From Paenibacillus radicis (ex Xue et al. 2023) (GTDB lineage: Bacteria; Bacillota; Bacilli; Paenibacillales; NBRC-103111), in the NCBI RefSeq assembly GCF_024722015.1, contig NZ_JANQBD010000029.1:1-64000 (forward strand): a DNA stretch of 64,000 nucleotides. Direction: 5' to 3'. Position numbers and translations under genes: made by a program. Shown here one piece after another: positions 18,401-26,959 of this stretch. The first letter of the stretch is position 1, and every line of letters begins with the position of its first letter. The notes under the pieces were generated by a model. The model saw only the letters and a list, made by a program, of their open reading frames with translations, had not been told where the DNA came from and searched no databases.

Positions 18401-21400
18401 AACTTACAGAAAGAACTGTGGTTGAAATCCAATGAAAGCATCTCGATTACAGCCAAACTTCCGGATCTTCCGGAAAGTAACCCGTTGCCTATCGCAGTGG
18501 CGGCCTCATCAGTCCAAACCCCGCAGCCAACACTGACAGGAGAGCTTTATACCGATGGCGGCGCGTTCGAAATAGCAGGCCCTTTGGGAAGCATTATGCT
18601 GATGCAGAACGAAAGCGGGCAAACCGTCAATTGGAATGAATTGAAAACGGGTGCTCTATATTTTTCCCTCGATCAAGAGTTCATGGCAAATAAAAAGATT
18701 AATCTCTATGTTCGCCAACCAGGGAAAGCGCCAAGTGAACCGCTAGTACTTACAGTCCAGCCTGTTAACGGAAAAACTACAGCTCCAGTTGTTGCTACAG
18801 TAGTTTATGAGAACACTAATTATTTATCCGGTTATACAGAGCCTTACTCTAAAGTGAAGATTCGTAAGCAGAATGGGTTACTGGTTGCACAAGCCACTTC
18901 ATCGCGGAGCGGAATGTTTAATTGGCACCCTGATACTACGAACGTCAAAGCTGGAGAAAAGTTGATTTTTACGGCAGATGCCTACGGGAAGACGGAAAGC
19001 GAGCAAACGTCTGTCACGGTTAGTGCGTTAACCGGTCTAACTAAAGCGCCCAATGTTAGCGGAGCGGTTTACACTAATGGGGGAGTTTTGTCAGGGGAGG
19101 CGGATGAGCGTTCGGACATTTATTTCCGTAGAGGTTCGGGAATCTTCATGCAATCTCATAATAATAAGATCGATTTTAGCGCCGTTATTACAAGCGTCAG
19201 TGGCTTTAGCACCGGTGAGAGTGTAATGGTGAGTGCGATAGCGCCAGGGAAGGCGGAAAGTGAGAAGGTTGTATTCAAGGTGCAGCCCGTTCAAGGGAAG
19301 AGCCCTAGGCCTTTGGTAAGTCCATTTTACGAGGGTTCTAATTCCATCAAAATCAACAATGCTGAGGATGGTTTTATCGTAATAACCAGATCTGACGGTA
19401 CAGTAGTGAGTCGAGGCGCGACGTTAAAGGGCTTGTCCGAAACGTATTTTTATAAACAGTCGTTCAAGGCTGGAGAAGTCCTTCAGGTGGCTTTGGAAGC
19501 GTTTGGAAAACAAATCAGTGACGCGGTTCCTGTAATCGTATTATCATCTATGGGACAGACTCCGACACCTAAGGTTACAGGCTCTGTATATGCCGATGGC
19601 GTGGGGCTAAGTATTTACAATGTTTATACATACGGCACTTTACGTCTCACAAGAGAGGATGGCACGATTTTCTTTCTGTCTGACATAGGGGGATCTCTGA
19701 AATTAAGCTTTACCGCAGAATTTATAGCCGGGGAAATTTTGAAGGTTACTGTTCAATCGGTAGGAATGAGGGAAAGCGATCCAGTCTATCTGCAAGTACT
19801 CCCGATTTCGGGACAAACACCTGTACCTTCGGTGAGCAGTACTTTGTATGATCTTCCTCCAGGCAGCAGCACCTTATCTGGTCAGACATTGCCTTATTCT
19901 GTACTAATCCTGACTCGTAGTAATGGGGAAAGTATGGGCACCGGGAATGCGGATGAACGAGGCATATACACCATGACTATTCAAAAGTCTCTGGTTGCGG
20001 GAGAAACTTTGCGCTTAATTTCTGATGCACCTGGTATGGCAAAAAGCGAACCCAAGCTTATTCAGGTTCAAGCCGCAGTAAAGACAGCGAAGCCAAGCGT
20101 GGCCTCGTCGGTTTATATCGATCAAGGTCTGTTGAGTGTCAGGGTAGAGAATTATTCGAAAATTACGGTGAAAAAAGCGAATGGAACGATCTTATGGGAT
20201 AATTGGGCAGGTAATATTTCTTTTTACCTTGATGTAACCAAACTTGTTGGTGGCGAACAGCTTACTCTAACCGCGACTGAGGCCGGGAAAAAAGAGAGCG
20301 ATCCATTCTATTTTACGGTTCTTCCGCTTCAAGGTAAAACCGGTACGCCGACTATGAATGGTAAAATATATGATACAGTTACTGGCTATATCTATGGTTA
20401 TGGGGAATCTAATGCCAAGATTGAAATAAAACGTGCCAATGGCACAGTGATTCTTTCAACTACAGCATCCTATGACGGATACTTTTCTTATTATGTATAC
20501 GGAAACTTGGTGGCCGGGGAGATTATAAATTTAACCGCAAAAGTATATGGAAAGGCCGAAAGCGACCCCGTTTATATTACAGTTGCTCGTGCGCCGCAAG
20601 CAACTGCGCCTACCGTTACATCAAATGTGTATACAGATGGTGGCTGGCTGGAAGGAAAGACGGAGGGGTATGCAACCCTTCTGTTGAAAAGAAATGACGG
20701 TACTGAAGTTGCATGGGGCTACAGCTCCTGGGTGTATGATAATGTTACAGGGTCTAATAGCTATCAGTATTCGATGAACCTGATGACCCATACTTTTGTA
20801 GAAGGAGAGGTTCTCCAGCTAGCTGCCAGAGAAGACAACAAAAGCTTTAGCAATCCAGTGTACCTGACTGTATTGCCGGTGCGAGGGACAACAGCAACAC
20901 CTAGCGTTAATGGGACTGTATACGCGGAAATTTCAAGCTATCTTTATGGTTCGGCAGAGCCCAGGGCTTTGGTAGTTCTCAAAAAAGAAAATGGTGGAAC
21001 AAGCTCTTCTACGTATGCTAACAGTAACGGATCTTTCTCTTTATACACAGATTCGTATAGTTTACGTGAAGGCGAGAGGCTGACTCTGACAGCTGATGCT
21101 GCCGGGAAAGCTGTAAGCAGCCCTATTCATTTGATAGTGTTGGGCAAGCCACAACTGCCCAAGCCGACTGGTGTAATATCTAATGTATATGCAGATGGCG
21201 GCGTGATACGCGGTTATATGAGTGTCCCGGCTGAATTGCGTCTAACTGATGCAAGCGGAGGCTACATTGCTTCACGAAGTGTGAACGGAAGCTTCACGTT
21301 CATTTTCTCGTCGAACTGGCTTACTTCTGGACAAATATTGAACTTGACAGCCTATGAGACGTACTACAAGCCTAGTGATCCCATCCTAGTGCCAGTGCTC

Positions 21401-22339
21401 CCGGTAGAAGGAACAACCTCAACTCCTACGGTGAAGGGAGTCGTTTACGAACAGACGAATAGTTCGTTGTCTGGACGAGCGGAGCCTTATTCCATAGTAG
21501 AGCTAAGGACAAAAGACAATCAAGATTTGATTGCAAGAACAGATGCGGATGCTCAGGGGAGTTATGCTTTTAGCTTTTATTTACCTTCACGGGTAATGCC
21601 AAATCAATACGTGATACTTACAGCGGATGCTTATGGCAAGATGAAGAGTAATGGTTTGGAATTAATAGTTACAGCCATACCGGAGACAACGATCCCAACC
21701 GTCACAGGCAGTGTATACACGTCAAGTAGCTTGCTGCAGGGGGTCAGCGAGCCTAATGCCTATATCTTAATAGATATACCGAGTTATGGAGTGTTGGGGG
21801 CGTACAGCGATTGGAAGGGTCAATATTCTTTGTCGCTAAATAGCTATATGGAATTGAAGCCTGGAACACTCATCCAAATAAAAGCACAAGCATCAGGGAA
21901 AAGGTGGAGTTTACCGAGGGTGGTGACGGTACTTGCTACACCTTCGGTTACACTTAACGTGTATAAAGTCAGCATGTCGAGTACAGCATCGGTCCAAGGA
22001 GCAGTGTATCAAGCATTTCTGGATGATTCATTGAGGATTAATGGACTAGATAATCCATATATTCTGAAACAGGCAGGTCCTTATCTGATTATTGACTTCA
22101 ATATCCAACTAAACTCTTTTCAACCGAAACTATATGTAACAACAGCGGATTATTCTCCAAATGGGACGATAACAGGGGCCGTATACAAAAGTGTCAGTGG
22201 ATCTTCCTTAATAATCAAAACGCTGGAATTTTTTCAGTCAGGTCACGATTACGATATCAGTATTGATGGCTTGATGATGGGGGACTCGGTATCACCAATC
22301 ATCGTTAACCCTGTACTAATTTATTTACGCAAATATTAA
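15491..22339 (+). CDS. Giant SLH-domain surface protein with tandem beta-sandwich modules
   Basis: About 2282 residues, exported and anchored to secondary cell-wall polymer by three N-terminal SLH domains (roughly residues 50-240; the second and third are less canonical). The GTG at 15491 is chosen because GGGAGG at 15478-15483 is correctly spaced; an ATG at 15470 has no site. After a signal peptide and the SLH block come a Gly-rich linker of about twelve glycines, a Big-type Ig-like domain, a region typical of S-layer proteins, an atrophied bacterial Ig domain (LPLMGAAGTTISWSS) and a cadherin-like domain. Then follow about 14 tandem modules and a short unique C-terminus. No catalytic domain was recognised. 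Likely an S-layer, adhesin or matrix stalk. TATAAT at 15440-15445 is the probable -10. Confidence 0.88.
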   Translation: MSIKLKAANFLAQWKRVVPEVSKLLVFTMLFSAIFGGWGGIWGGAQEVYADSAPGLTDIGASYAAKEIEALTKSGIVSGYGDGTFAPQKEMTRAELAKIVAMALNLKEEPAAADAFIDVPSNAWHKGYIGALVKAGITQGISASSFAPDQEVTRQELVVFFIRAFQMEETAKKLALDIPFADAEDIAAWAHPHVALGFKIGFINGVEAAGGKLLFAPKARADRQALARLAYEFIENKDVYKNRVQILAALPPEKPNEPTPVLTGGAGGGGGGGGGGGNTTGTITAPVVASVNAISSSTVEVTFNMAVTSVSSEQFTLDNQLIVSSAQLKINPGNIVVLTTSTQTAGQVYKLSYNGIQTGKSFTGKSLASDVLNHAGSYKGDLQINAQDIIQNNGVTFGPESGQAIVEGTLTLDPGATGSVTLRNIQATNLAVKSGASHTVKLDKVNVTEEMTVNTANQSEPVRITTNGSTQVKKTKIGTKVKLEAIQGTGSLGTIEVETTMPDQQVELTGEFEQVIVSRGAQGIQLSLNAGTKASKIMLNADIKLAGDWDAIASVPLESASGVKIDAPVDVLAKLRAKALERARTAIQALKLATDYSAAIEEEIEAARRLVNTVVSLGGTELEVPTDRLVRAETMIKQAALKYATEQLSVGFAGADSAEYVIETLKLPLMGAAGTTISWSSNDEAVLSPIGVVHRPAADQSNQKVTLTATIVKKDLTTVKQFHLIVISLNQAPIAKALERQYIFNSQADMVLEGNQLATDPEQGSLSVIAASSDHEDIVKATVTGRMLYLHPVKGGTASVTAKVSDPQGLVVTNIVQITVVYVDIKEYGSLGNKSIYMNGNSSFADNIHVRLVSPSGLKRNYSRDAGIVMASDGTFTLQTETGMESGNWSFEVVAAAGTKEQSISVGQILIREPAKPTNLTDSPSIVGSVLNDGMPIKGNSSPGAHVVARNGQSEILAAADADGEGHFTLNLQKELWLKSNESISITAKLPDLPESNPLPIAVAASSVQTPQPTLTGELYTDGGAFEIAGPLGSIMLMQNESGQTVNWNELKTGALYFSLDQEFMANKKINLYVRQPGKAPSEPLVLTVQPVNGKTTAPVVATVVYENTNYLSGYTEPYSKVKIRKQNGLLVAQATSSRSGMFNWHPDTTNVKAGEKLIFTADAYGKTESEQTSVTVSALTGLTKAPNVSGAVYTNGGVLSGEADERSDIYFRRGSGIFMQSHNNKIDFSAVITSVSGFSTGESVMVSAIAPGKAESEKVVFKVQPVQGKSPRPLVSPFYEGSNSIKINNAEDGFIVITRSDGTVVSRGATLKGLSETYFYKQSFKAGEVLQVALEAFGKQISDAVPVIVLSSMGQTPTPKVTGSVYADGVGLSIYNVYTYGTLRLTREDGTIFFLSDIGGSLKLSFTAEFIAGEILKVTVQSVGMRESDPVYLQVLPISGQTPVPSVSSTLYDLPPGSSTLSGQTLPYSVLILTRSNGESMGTGNADERGIYTMTIQKSLVAGETLRLISDAPGMAKSEPKLIQVQAAVKTAKPSVASSVYIDQGLLSVRVENYSKITVKKANGTILWDNWAGNISFYLDVTKLVGGEQLTLTATEAGKKESDPFYFTVLPLQGKTGTPTMNGKIYDTVTGYIYGYGESNAKIEIKRANGTVILSTTASYDGYFSYYVYGNLVAGEIINLTAKVYGKAESDPVYITVARAPQATAPTVTSNVYTDGGWLEGKTEGYATLLLKRNDGTEVAWGYSSWVYDNVTGSNSYQYSMNLMTHTFVEGEVLQLAAREDNKSFSNPVYLTVLPVRGTTATPSVNGTVYAEISSYLYGSAEPRALVVLKKENGGTSSSTYANSNGSFSLYTDSYSLREGERLTLTADAAGKAVSSPIHLIVLGKPQLPKPTGVISNVYADGGVIRGYMSVPAELRLTDASGGYIASRSVNGSFTFIFSSNWLTSGQILNLTAYETYYKPSDPILVPVLPVEGTTSTPTVKGVVYEQTNSSLSGRAEPYSIVELRTKDNQDLIARTDADAQGSYAFSFYLPSRVMPNQYVILTADAYGKMKSNGLELIVTAIPETTIPTVTGSVYTSSSLLQGVSEPNAYILIDIPSYGVLGAYSDWKGQYSLSLNSYMELKPGTLIQIKAQASGKRWSLPRVVTVLATPSVTLNVYKVSMSSTASVQGAVYQAFLDDSLRINGLDNPYILKQAGPYLIIDFNIQLNSFQPKLYVTTADYSPNGTITGAVYKSVSGSSLIIKTLEFFQSGHDYDISIDGLMMGDSVSPIIVNPVLIYLRKY
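18226..21950 (+). repeat. About 14 tandem ~264-bp coding repeats in the SLH protein gene
   Basis: Each unit starts with a TPxVxGxVY-like segment, passes through a GxxEP and an xNGT-type segment, then GExLxLTA and GKxxSxPV, and ends in VLPVxGxT. Unit starts lie near 18226, 18520, 18775, 19038, 19303, 19560, 19818, 20085, 20342, 20606, 20893, 21158, 21418 and 21693. Units are diverged in sequence, so the array is old rather than a recent amplification. Confidence 0.85.
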
Positions 22340-22370
22340 TTTATTAATCTTCGTTATAGGGTTACTTCCA

Positions 22371-22396
22371 GCCGCTGGTCTATGACCAGCGGCTTT
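22371..22396 (+). terminator. Terminator-like hairpin after the SLH gene
   Basis: GCCGCTGGTC and GACCAGCGGC pair perfectly around TAT. Only three T follow, so the T tract is weak. Confidence 0.7.
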
Positions 22397-22627
22397 ATGG
22401 TCCGTTCTAGAGTGGTACGTCATTGTTTCTAGTATAAGGAGGAGTATAGAAAAAATTGTCGAAGGAGTTAATAAGTGAAGCTTTAAAATCATGGATATGG
22501 ACCCGGATTGAAGTCCGTAATTGGATTGGTTGTTGGAATTTGCATTACTAGCTAGAAGGTGGAGTCTAAAGTAAGGGTAGGGTGCTGAGTTTTTTATTTA
22601 TAACCGATGAAAAGGAGTGATGCGGAC

Positions 22628-23065
22628 ATGAGTAACTACGAGAACAACTATTCCGAGAATTCTTTCTGGGAGAAGCTAAAGAAGCATGCTGTTGAAGCGG
22701 GGAAAAAGGTTGTATATAGTGCTCTTCTTGCCTTTTATGCGATTGAAAATCCTAATGTGCCTCGAAAAGACAAAATGAAAATATACGGGGCACTTGGGTA
22801 CTTGATACTTCCCTTTGACCTGGTTCCCGACTTTATTCCGGTTGTCGGTTATGGAGATGATTTGGCAGCATTGCTCTTTGTGCTCGGTACGATTGCAACC
22901 CATCTGGATAAAGATGTGAAGCAAAAGGCGCTTAACAAAATGGAAGAGTGGTTCGGTAAACTCGATCGTGGAGATCAGGAAATAATCGAGATTGATGCCA
23001 AGATTGTTGATGTGGAAAAAGGTATCGATGGAATCGCTTCGACCAAGCAATTGAAAGAAGATTAA
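22628..23065 (+). CDS. YkvA-family (DUF1232) protein
   Basis: About 145 residues with the DUF1232 core: PRKDKMKIYGAL, then YLILPFDLVPDFIPVVGYGDD and a hydrophobic stretch (about 55-85), followed by a charged tail. The ATG at 22628 has AAAGGAG about twelve bases upstream and is preferred to an upstream in-frame ATG at 22607. Family members are small membrane-associated proteins with no established biochemical function. Monocistronic, with a hairpin downstream. Confidence 0.8.
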   Translation: MSNYENNYSENSFWEKLKKHAVEAGKKVVYSALLAFYAIENPNVPRKDKMKIYGALGYLILPFDLVPDFIPVVGYGDDLAALLFVLGTIATHLDKDVKQKALNKMEEWFGKLDRGDQEIIEIDAKIVDVEKGIDGIASTKQLKED

Positions 23066-23106
23066 GTAAGCAGAAGTGAGACCGTCACTGTGCTGTACTA
23101 TAGTAG

Positions 23107-23140
23107 GGACACCCATTCAATGAGGTGTCCTATTTGTTTT
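23107..23140 (+). terminator. Probable terminator after the YkvA-family gene
   Basis: GGACACC (23107-23113) pairs with GGTGTCC (23124-23130), followed by the T-rich TATTTGTTTT. Confidence 0.5.
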
Positions 23141-23252
23141 GGTCATGAAGTCATCTTTAAGTTTGCTATTCCTGACCGTAAGCATTAAATATAAATCCAG
23201 TTAACTTTTAACGTAATTAGTTGTAGCATAGCGCAGGCTGCTTTATCTTTTT

Positions 23253-23282
23253 TCATACAATTTTGGATAGATGTACATATTA
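23253..23282 (+). promoter_or_regulatory. Sigma-G-like promoter upstream of cdaS
   Basis: TCATA at 23253-23257 and CATATTA at 23276-23282 are separated by exactly 18 bp. The -10 matches the forespore consensus CATWHTA fully and the -35 matches GHATR at four of five positions. CdaS of Bacillus subtilis is a forespore (sigma-G) gene, which supports the assignment. Confidence 0.55.
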
Positions 23283-23330
23283 TGGCTATAGGTAATTTTT
23301 ATGAATTCTGAAGAGGTTGAGGTGCTATGG

Positions 23331-23999
23331 ATGCAATCCACAAATTGTGATGTATCTCCTATGAAAGACCAGCTAAAACAGCATTTGAACTATATTGCAG
23401 CTGAAATAGAGCATAGCTTACAGCTATTGGATGCCGAGGCTCATTGTCTTTTGAACGAATTTGAAAAAGTCAGGGAAGCCTTCAATACAGTGGAGTCTTT
23501 AGCGGCTTCGTTCTATCTGCAATGCTACCTATCGTCTTTTACAAGCAGCTATTCAGAGCTCGCCATAAGTATTCGGCATTTATCCGAGCGTCGGCATGGT
23601 GCGCTAATCGTCATTCAGAGAAAAGATAATCTGAACGCCTTCATCCACTCCGGCATTTCAATAGAAGGGACCTTGAGTCATTCGCTGTTGGAATCTATCT
23701 TTTATCCTGGAAATCGGCTGCATGACGGGGCTGTATGGATCAAGTCGGACCGGATAATTTCAGCGGCTAATATCCTGCCGGTTTCAGCTTTATTAGTGGA
23801 AGAGGATAAAAAAATGGGGACCCGACATCGGGCCGCGATAGGTTTAACGGAGAGGACAGATGCGCTGGTGCTCATCGTTTCGGAAGAAACCGGAAATGCA
23901 TCCTTTGCATATCAAGGAAAGCTGCATCCTCTTAATGCGATGGGTTCAGTGGTTGAACTTGCAGAGGCGACCCAATACATGGATATGGAGATTATATAA
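23331..23999 (+). CDS. cdaS: Sporulation-type diadenylate cyclase CdaS
   Basis: About 222 residues. It makes c-di-AMP from two ATP. The N-terminal helical region (about 10-80) corresponds to the YojJ autoinhibitory domain that marks CdaS. The DAC domain follows with the catalytic D132-G-A134 motif (LHDGAV) and R165-H-R167 (GTRHRAAIGL). No transmembrane segments are present, unlike CdaA, and no DNA-binding domain, unlike DisA. GAGGTG at 23319-23324 supports the ATG at 23331; an upstream in-frame ATG at 23301 has only a weak AGG site. The sigma-G-like promoter suggests forespore expression, where c-di-AMP supports spore formation and germination. Confidence 0.88.
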   Translation: MQSTNCDVSPMKDQLKQHLNYIAAEIEHSLQLLDAEAHCLLNEFEKVREAFNTVESLAASFYLQCYLSSFTSSYSELAISIRHLSERRHGALIVIQRKDNLNAFIHSGISIEGTLSHSLLESIFYPGNRLHDGAVWIKSDRIISAANILPVSALLVEEDKKMGTRHRAAIGLTERTDALVLIVSEETGNASFAYQGKLHPLNAMGSVVELAEATQYMDMEII

Positions 24000-24057
24000 A
24001 TACTAGATTAAGATACATAAAATTACCATTGTTCAATAAATGGATACATTTGCTGCA

Positions 24058-24086
24058 TTGACAATAACCGACTATAATAGTACGAT
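24058..24086 (+). promoter_or_regulatory. Probable sigma-A promoter upstream of metN
   Basis: TTGACA at 24058-24063, 17-bp spacer, TACGAT at 24081-24086. A perfect TATAAT at 24073-24078 lies within the spacer and may be an alternative -10 with a poorer -35. Either would leave a leader of roughly 190 bases. Confidence 0.45.
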
Positions 24087-24233
24087 TTGTTGTGTTGTCA
24101 GTACTTCAATGCTTGAATTTTTCTTGTTTAGATAACCATTAATTGGAATTTATTGCAATTACTAAAGCTTCTGACTGGGATATATGTAATTATATAGTTC
24201 TCTGTATAAACAATAAGTAAGCTACGAAGGTGA

Positions 24234-24261
24234 TGCCTTTTCTAATGGAAAAGGCGTTTTT
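24234..24261 (+). terminator. Leader terminator just before metN
   Basis: GCCTTTTC (24235-24242) pairs with GAAAAGGC (24248-24255) and five T follow. It lies 20 bases before the metN start and downstream of the likely promoter, so it may act as an attenuator. No S-box or T-box consensus was found in the leader. Confidence 0.65.
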
Positions 24262-24281
24262 ATCATCTTGGAGGGACATGC

Positions 24282-25301
24282 ATGATCAACCTGAAACATT
24301 TACATAAAGAGTACAGAACGAAAAAAGGAACGGTTATAGGTGTTGATAATGTGAATTTGACGGTCCGTAAAGGAGAAATTTACGGTATCGTTGGGTACAG
24401 TGGAGCGGGCAAGAGCTCGGTGCTCCGTTGTATCAATTTGCTTGAGAGGCCTACTTCCGGCGAGGTGCTGGTGGATGGTGTGAATTTGATGTCTCTTTCC
24501 ACGGGTGATCTTAGGCTCGCGAGGCAGAAGATCGGGATGATTTTTCAGCATTTCCATCTTATCAGCAGCAAGACCGTGTTCGATAATGTAGCCTTTGCAT
24601 TGAAAGCGGCCGGTAAGCCGGCCTCCGTCATTGGTAAGAGGGTTCAAGAGCTGCTGCAACTCGTTGGGCTATCGGACAAAGCTGACAATTACCCCGCTCA
24701 GCTGAGTGGAGGTCAGAAGCAGAGGGTCGGGATTGCACGGGCATTGGCGAATGATCCGCGGGTACTGCTCTGTGATGAACCGACCTCTGCACTCGATCCA
24801 ATGACAACGCAATCGATACTGACGCTGCTTCGGGAGATCAACCAAACGCTAGGGTTAACCATTGTCCTCATTACTCATGAGATGGATGTTGTGAAGGACT
24901 TATGCCATCACGTTGCTATCATGAATAACGGAAGAATCATCGAAGAGGGATCGGTTTACGATATTTTTGCTAATCCGGTGCAGCCGCTTACCAAAGAATT
25001 TGTTCAGAACTCGCTGGAGTTCAAGCTGCCCCAGAAGCTGTGGGATAAACGGGATCCGAACGGCAAAATTGTGAAGATATTGTTCAAGAATGAGGCAGCA
25101 GAACAGGCTATTATTTATGAAATGCTTAAAGCTATTCCTGTGAAGGCCAACATCATCCATGGCAAAATCGATTATATCGGGGACAAGCCCCTTGGGATGT
25201 TTATTATGGAAGTCACGGGCAGTATCCAAGAGATTGAGCACGCGCTGAAGTTTCTAGTGGACCAGTCCTGCGGTGTGGAGGAGATCGTAACCAATGAGTG
25301 A
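24282..25301 (+). CDS. metN: Methionine ABC transporter ATPase
   Basis: A 339-residue ABC ATPase. Walker A is GYSGAGKSS (about 38-46), the signature LSGGQKQR (about 140-147), Walker B LLCDEPTSALDP. The C-terminal region (about 265-339) is the NIL/ACT-like domain that in MetN binds methionine for trans-inhibition. GGAGGG precedes the ATG. Its end overlaps metI by 8 bp, so the two are coupled. Confidence 0.93.
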   Translation: MINLKHLHKEYRTKKGTVIGVDNVNLTVRKGEIYGIVGYSGAGKSSVLRCINLLERPTSGEVLVDGVNLMSLSTGDLRLARQKIGMIFQHFHLISSKTVFDNVAFALKAAGKPASVIGKRVQELLQLVGLSDKADNYPAQLSGGQKQRVGIARALANDPRVLLCDEPTSALDPMTTQSILTLLREINQTLGLTIVLITHEMDVVKDLCHHVAIMNNGRIIEEGSVYDIFANPVQPLTKEFVQNSLEFKLPQKLWDKRDPNGKIVKILFKNEAAEQAIIYEMLKAIPVKANIIHGKIDYIGDKPLGMFIMEVTGSIQEIEHALKFLVDQSCGVEEIVTNE

Positions 25302-25959
25302 CAATGCTTTGATTAAATTGCTTCCGGACATGCTTAAGGCGTTCTATGAAACCTTATACATGTGCGGTGTGTCGCTCATTCTGGCGATTGTGATAGGTAT
25401 TCCTCTGGGAATATTGCTGTTCATCAGCGACAGGGGCTTATTTGCGGAAAATAGATTCGTTAACATGGTGTTAGGCGTGTTGTCGAACATAATCCGGTCG
25501 ATTCCGTTCCTTATCTTATTGGTACTGCTGCTGCCGTTCACTCAATGGATTCTCGGAACGACCATCGGTCCATCTGCCGCGGCGGTGCCGTTATCCGTGG
25601 CCGCAATTCCTTTCTACGCGCGGCTTGTAGAAGCTTCCTTGAGGGAAGTCAGCAAGGGTGTCATAGAAGCGGCAGTCGCTGCGGGAGCTAAGCCATGGCT
25701 GATTATCCGCGAGGTGCTGCTGCCTGAAGCCAAGTCTGGTATCATCTCCGGGTTGACGATTACAGCTGTCAGCTTGCTGGGCTTCTCGGCTATGGCCGGT
25801 ACGGTTGGCGGTGGGGGCATTGGCGATTTAGCTATCCGTTTTGGGTATTACCGTTATGACAATCAAGTATTATTTACAACGGTTATTTTACTGATCGTTC
25901 TAGTCCAAATCATCCAGCTTCTTGGTGATTGGGCTGCGCGTAAAGTGGATAAACGTTGA
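25294..25959 (+). CDS. metI: Methionine ABC transporter permease
   Basis: A 221-residue inner-membrane protein with about five helices and the EAA-type loop (EAAVAAGAKPWLIIREVLLPEA, shown here only as its landmark start EAAVAAGAKPW). Typical length. Overlaps metN and is followed 35 bp later by metQ. Confidence 0.93.
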   Translation: MSDNALIKLLPDMLKAFYETLYMCGVSLILAIVIGIPLGILLFISDRGLFAENRFVNMVLGVLSNIIRSIPFLILLVLLLPFTQWILGTTIGPSAAAVPLSVAAIPFYARLVEASLREVSKGVIEAAVAAGAKPWLIIREVLLPEAKSGIISGLTITAVSLLGFSAMAGTVGGGGIGDLAIRFGYYRYDNQVLFTTVILLIVLVQIIQLLGDWAARKVDKR

Positions 25960-25994
25960 TCAAATAAAAACACATCAAGAGGGAGTCTGAAATC

Positions 25995-26867
25995 ATGAGA
26001 AAGAACATTTTTATTATTATGGCTTTGACACTGGCCTTTTCATTATTTGTAGCCGGATGCGGCACCAAATCAGGAGCAGGTACAACGAATAACGCTGCAG
26101 GAAATACGGCGCCAACGAAAGAAGAGCCTAAAAAAGCGTTGAAAATCGGTGCAACCGCAGGTCCTTATAGCGATATGATAACTAAAGCTGTTAAGCCGAT
26201 CATGGAGAAGAAAGGCTATACTATCGAAGTTGTTGAGTTCAACGATTACGTTCAGCCTAACAAAGCGCTTGCGAACGGCTCCTTGAATGCTAACCTGTTC
26301 CAGCATGTACTTTATTTGAAGAAATTCGCTGCAGACAACAGCCTGGATCTAAAGGAAGTTATCAGCGTACCGACAGCGCCAATGGGCTTGTATTCCAAAA
26401 AATTCAAATCCTTGGATGAGATCAAAGAAGGCAGCACTTTAACGATTTCGAATGATCCGTCTAACCTGGCTCGTTCATTAGTTCTGCTTCAGGATATCGG
26501 TCTTGTAAAAATTAAAAAGGATATTGATCCGGCTAAAGCATCTGAGAAAGATATTGACGAAAATCCGAAGAAGCTTAATATTAAACCACTTGAGGCCGCT
26601 CAGCTTCCAAGAACAGTGGACAGCTCTGATCTGGCTTTAGTGCCAGGAAACTTCGCTCTTGCTGCTAAGATGGATTTAACCTCCGCTTTGAAGCTGGAGA
26701 ACATGGCAGAAAATTACCGCAACGTGCTGGTTGTAAACACGAAAGATGTGGATGCTCAGCTTGGTAAGGATTTGAAAGAAACCGTTCAATCCAAAGAGTT
26801 CGAAAAAATTATTGACGAGCAGTTCAAAGGTTTCTCTAAACCGGAATGGATGAAAGCAGCTAAATAA
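25995..26867 (+). CDS. metQ: Methionine-binding lipoprotein
   Basis: A 290-residue NlpA/MetQ-family lipoprotein. The lipobox VAGC places the modified cysteine at C22, followed by a Gly/Thr/Asn linker. Family motifs include KIGATAGPYSDM at the start of the mature domain and NLFQHVLYL near residue 95. GAGGG precedes the ATG. Binds D- or L-methionine for MetNI. A terminator follows. Confidence 0.93.
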   Translation: MRKNIFIIMALTLAFSLFVAGCGTKSGAGTTNNAAGNTAPTKEEPKKALKIGATAGPYSDMITKAVKPIMEKKGYTIEVVEFNDYVQPNKALANGSLNANLFQHVLYLKKFAADNSLDLKEVISVPTAPMGLYSKKFKSLDEIKEGSTLTISNDPSNLARSLVLLQDIGLVKIKKDIDPAKASEKDIDENPKKLNIKPLEAAQLPRTVDSSDLALVPGNFALAAKMDLTSALKLENMAENYRNVLVVNTKDVDAQLGKDLKETVQSKEFEKIIDEQFKGFSKPEWMKAAK

Positions 26868-26891
26868 TCCTTTCGGATTAAGTTGCGATAG

Positions 26892-26942
26892 AAAAGAACC
26901 TTCAGTTCCAACTGTTATAGTTGGAGTGCTGAAGGTTCTTTT
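26892..26942 (+). terminator. Terminator after metNIQ
   Basis: AAAAGAACCTTCAG (26892-26905) pairs with CTGAAGGTTCTTTT (26929-26942) and an inner TCCAACT/AGTTGGA stem lies within. Confidence 0.9.
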
Positions 26943-26959
26943 GCACATATATGGGCTCC

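Noticed and set aside
24001..24281. S-box or T-box riboswitch before metN
   Set aside because: No stretch resembling the S-box core or the T-box AGGGTGGNACCGCG was found.
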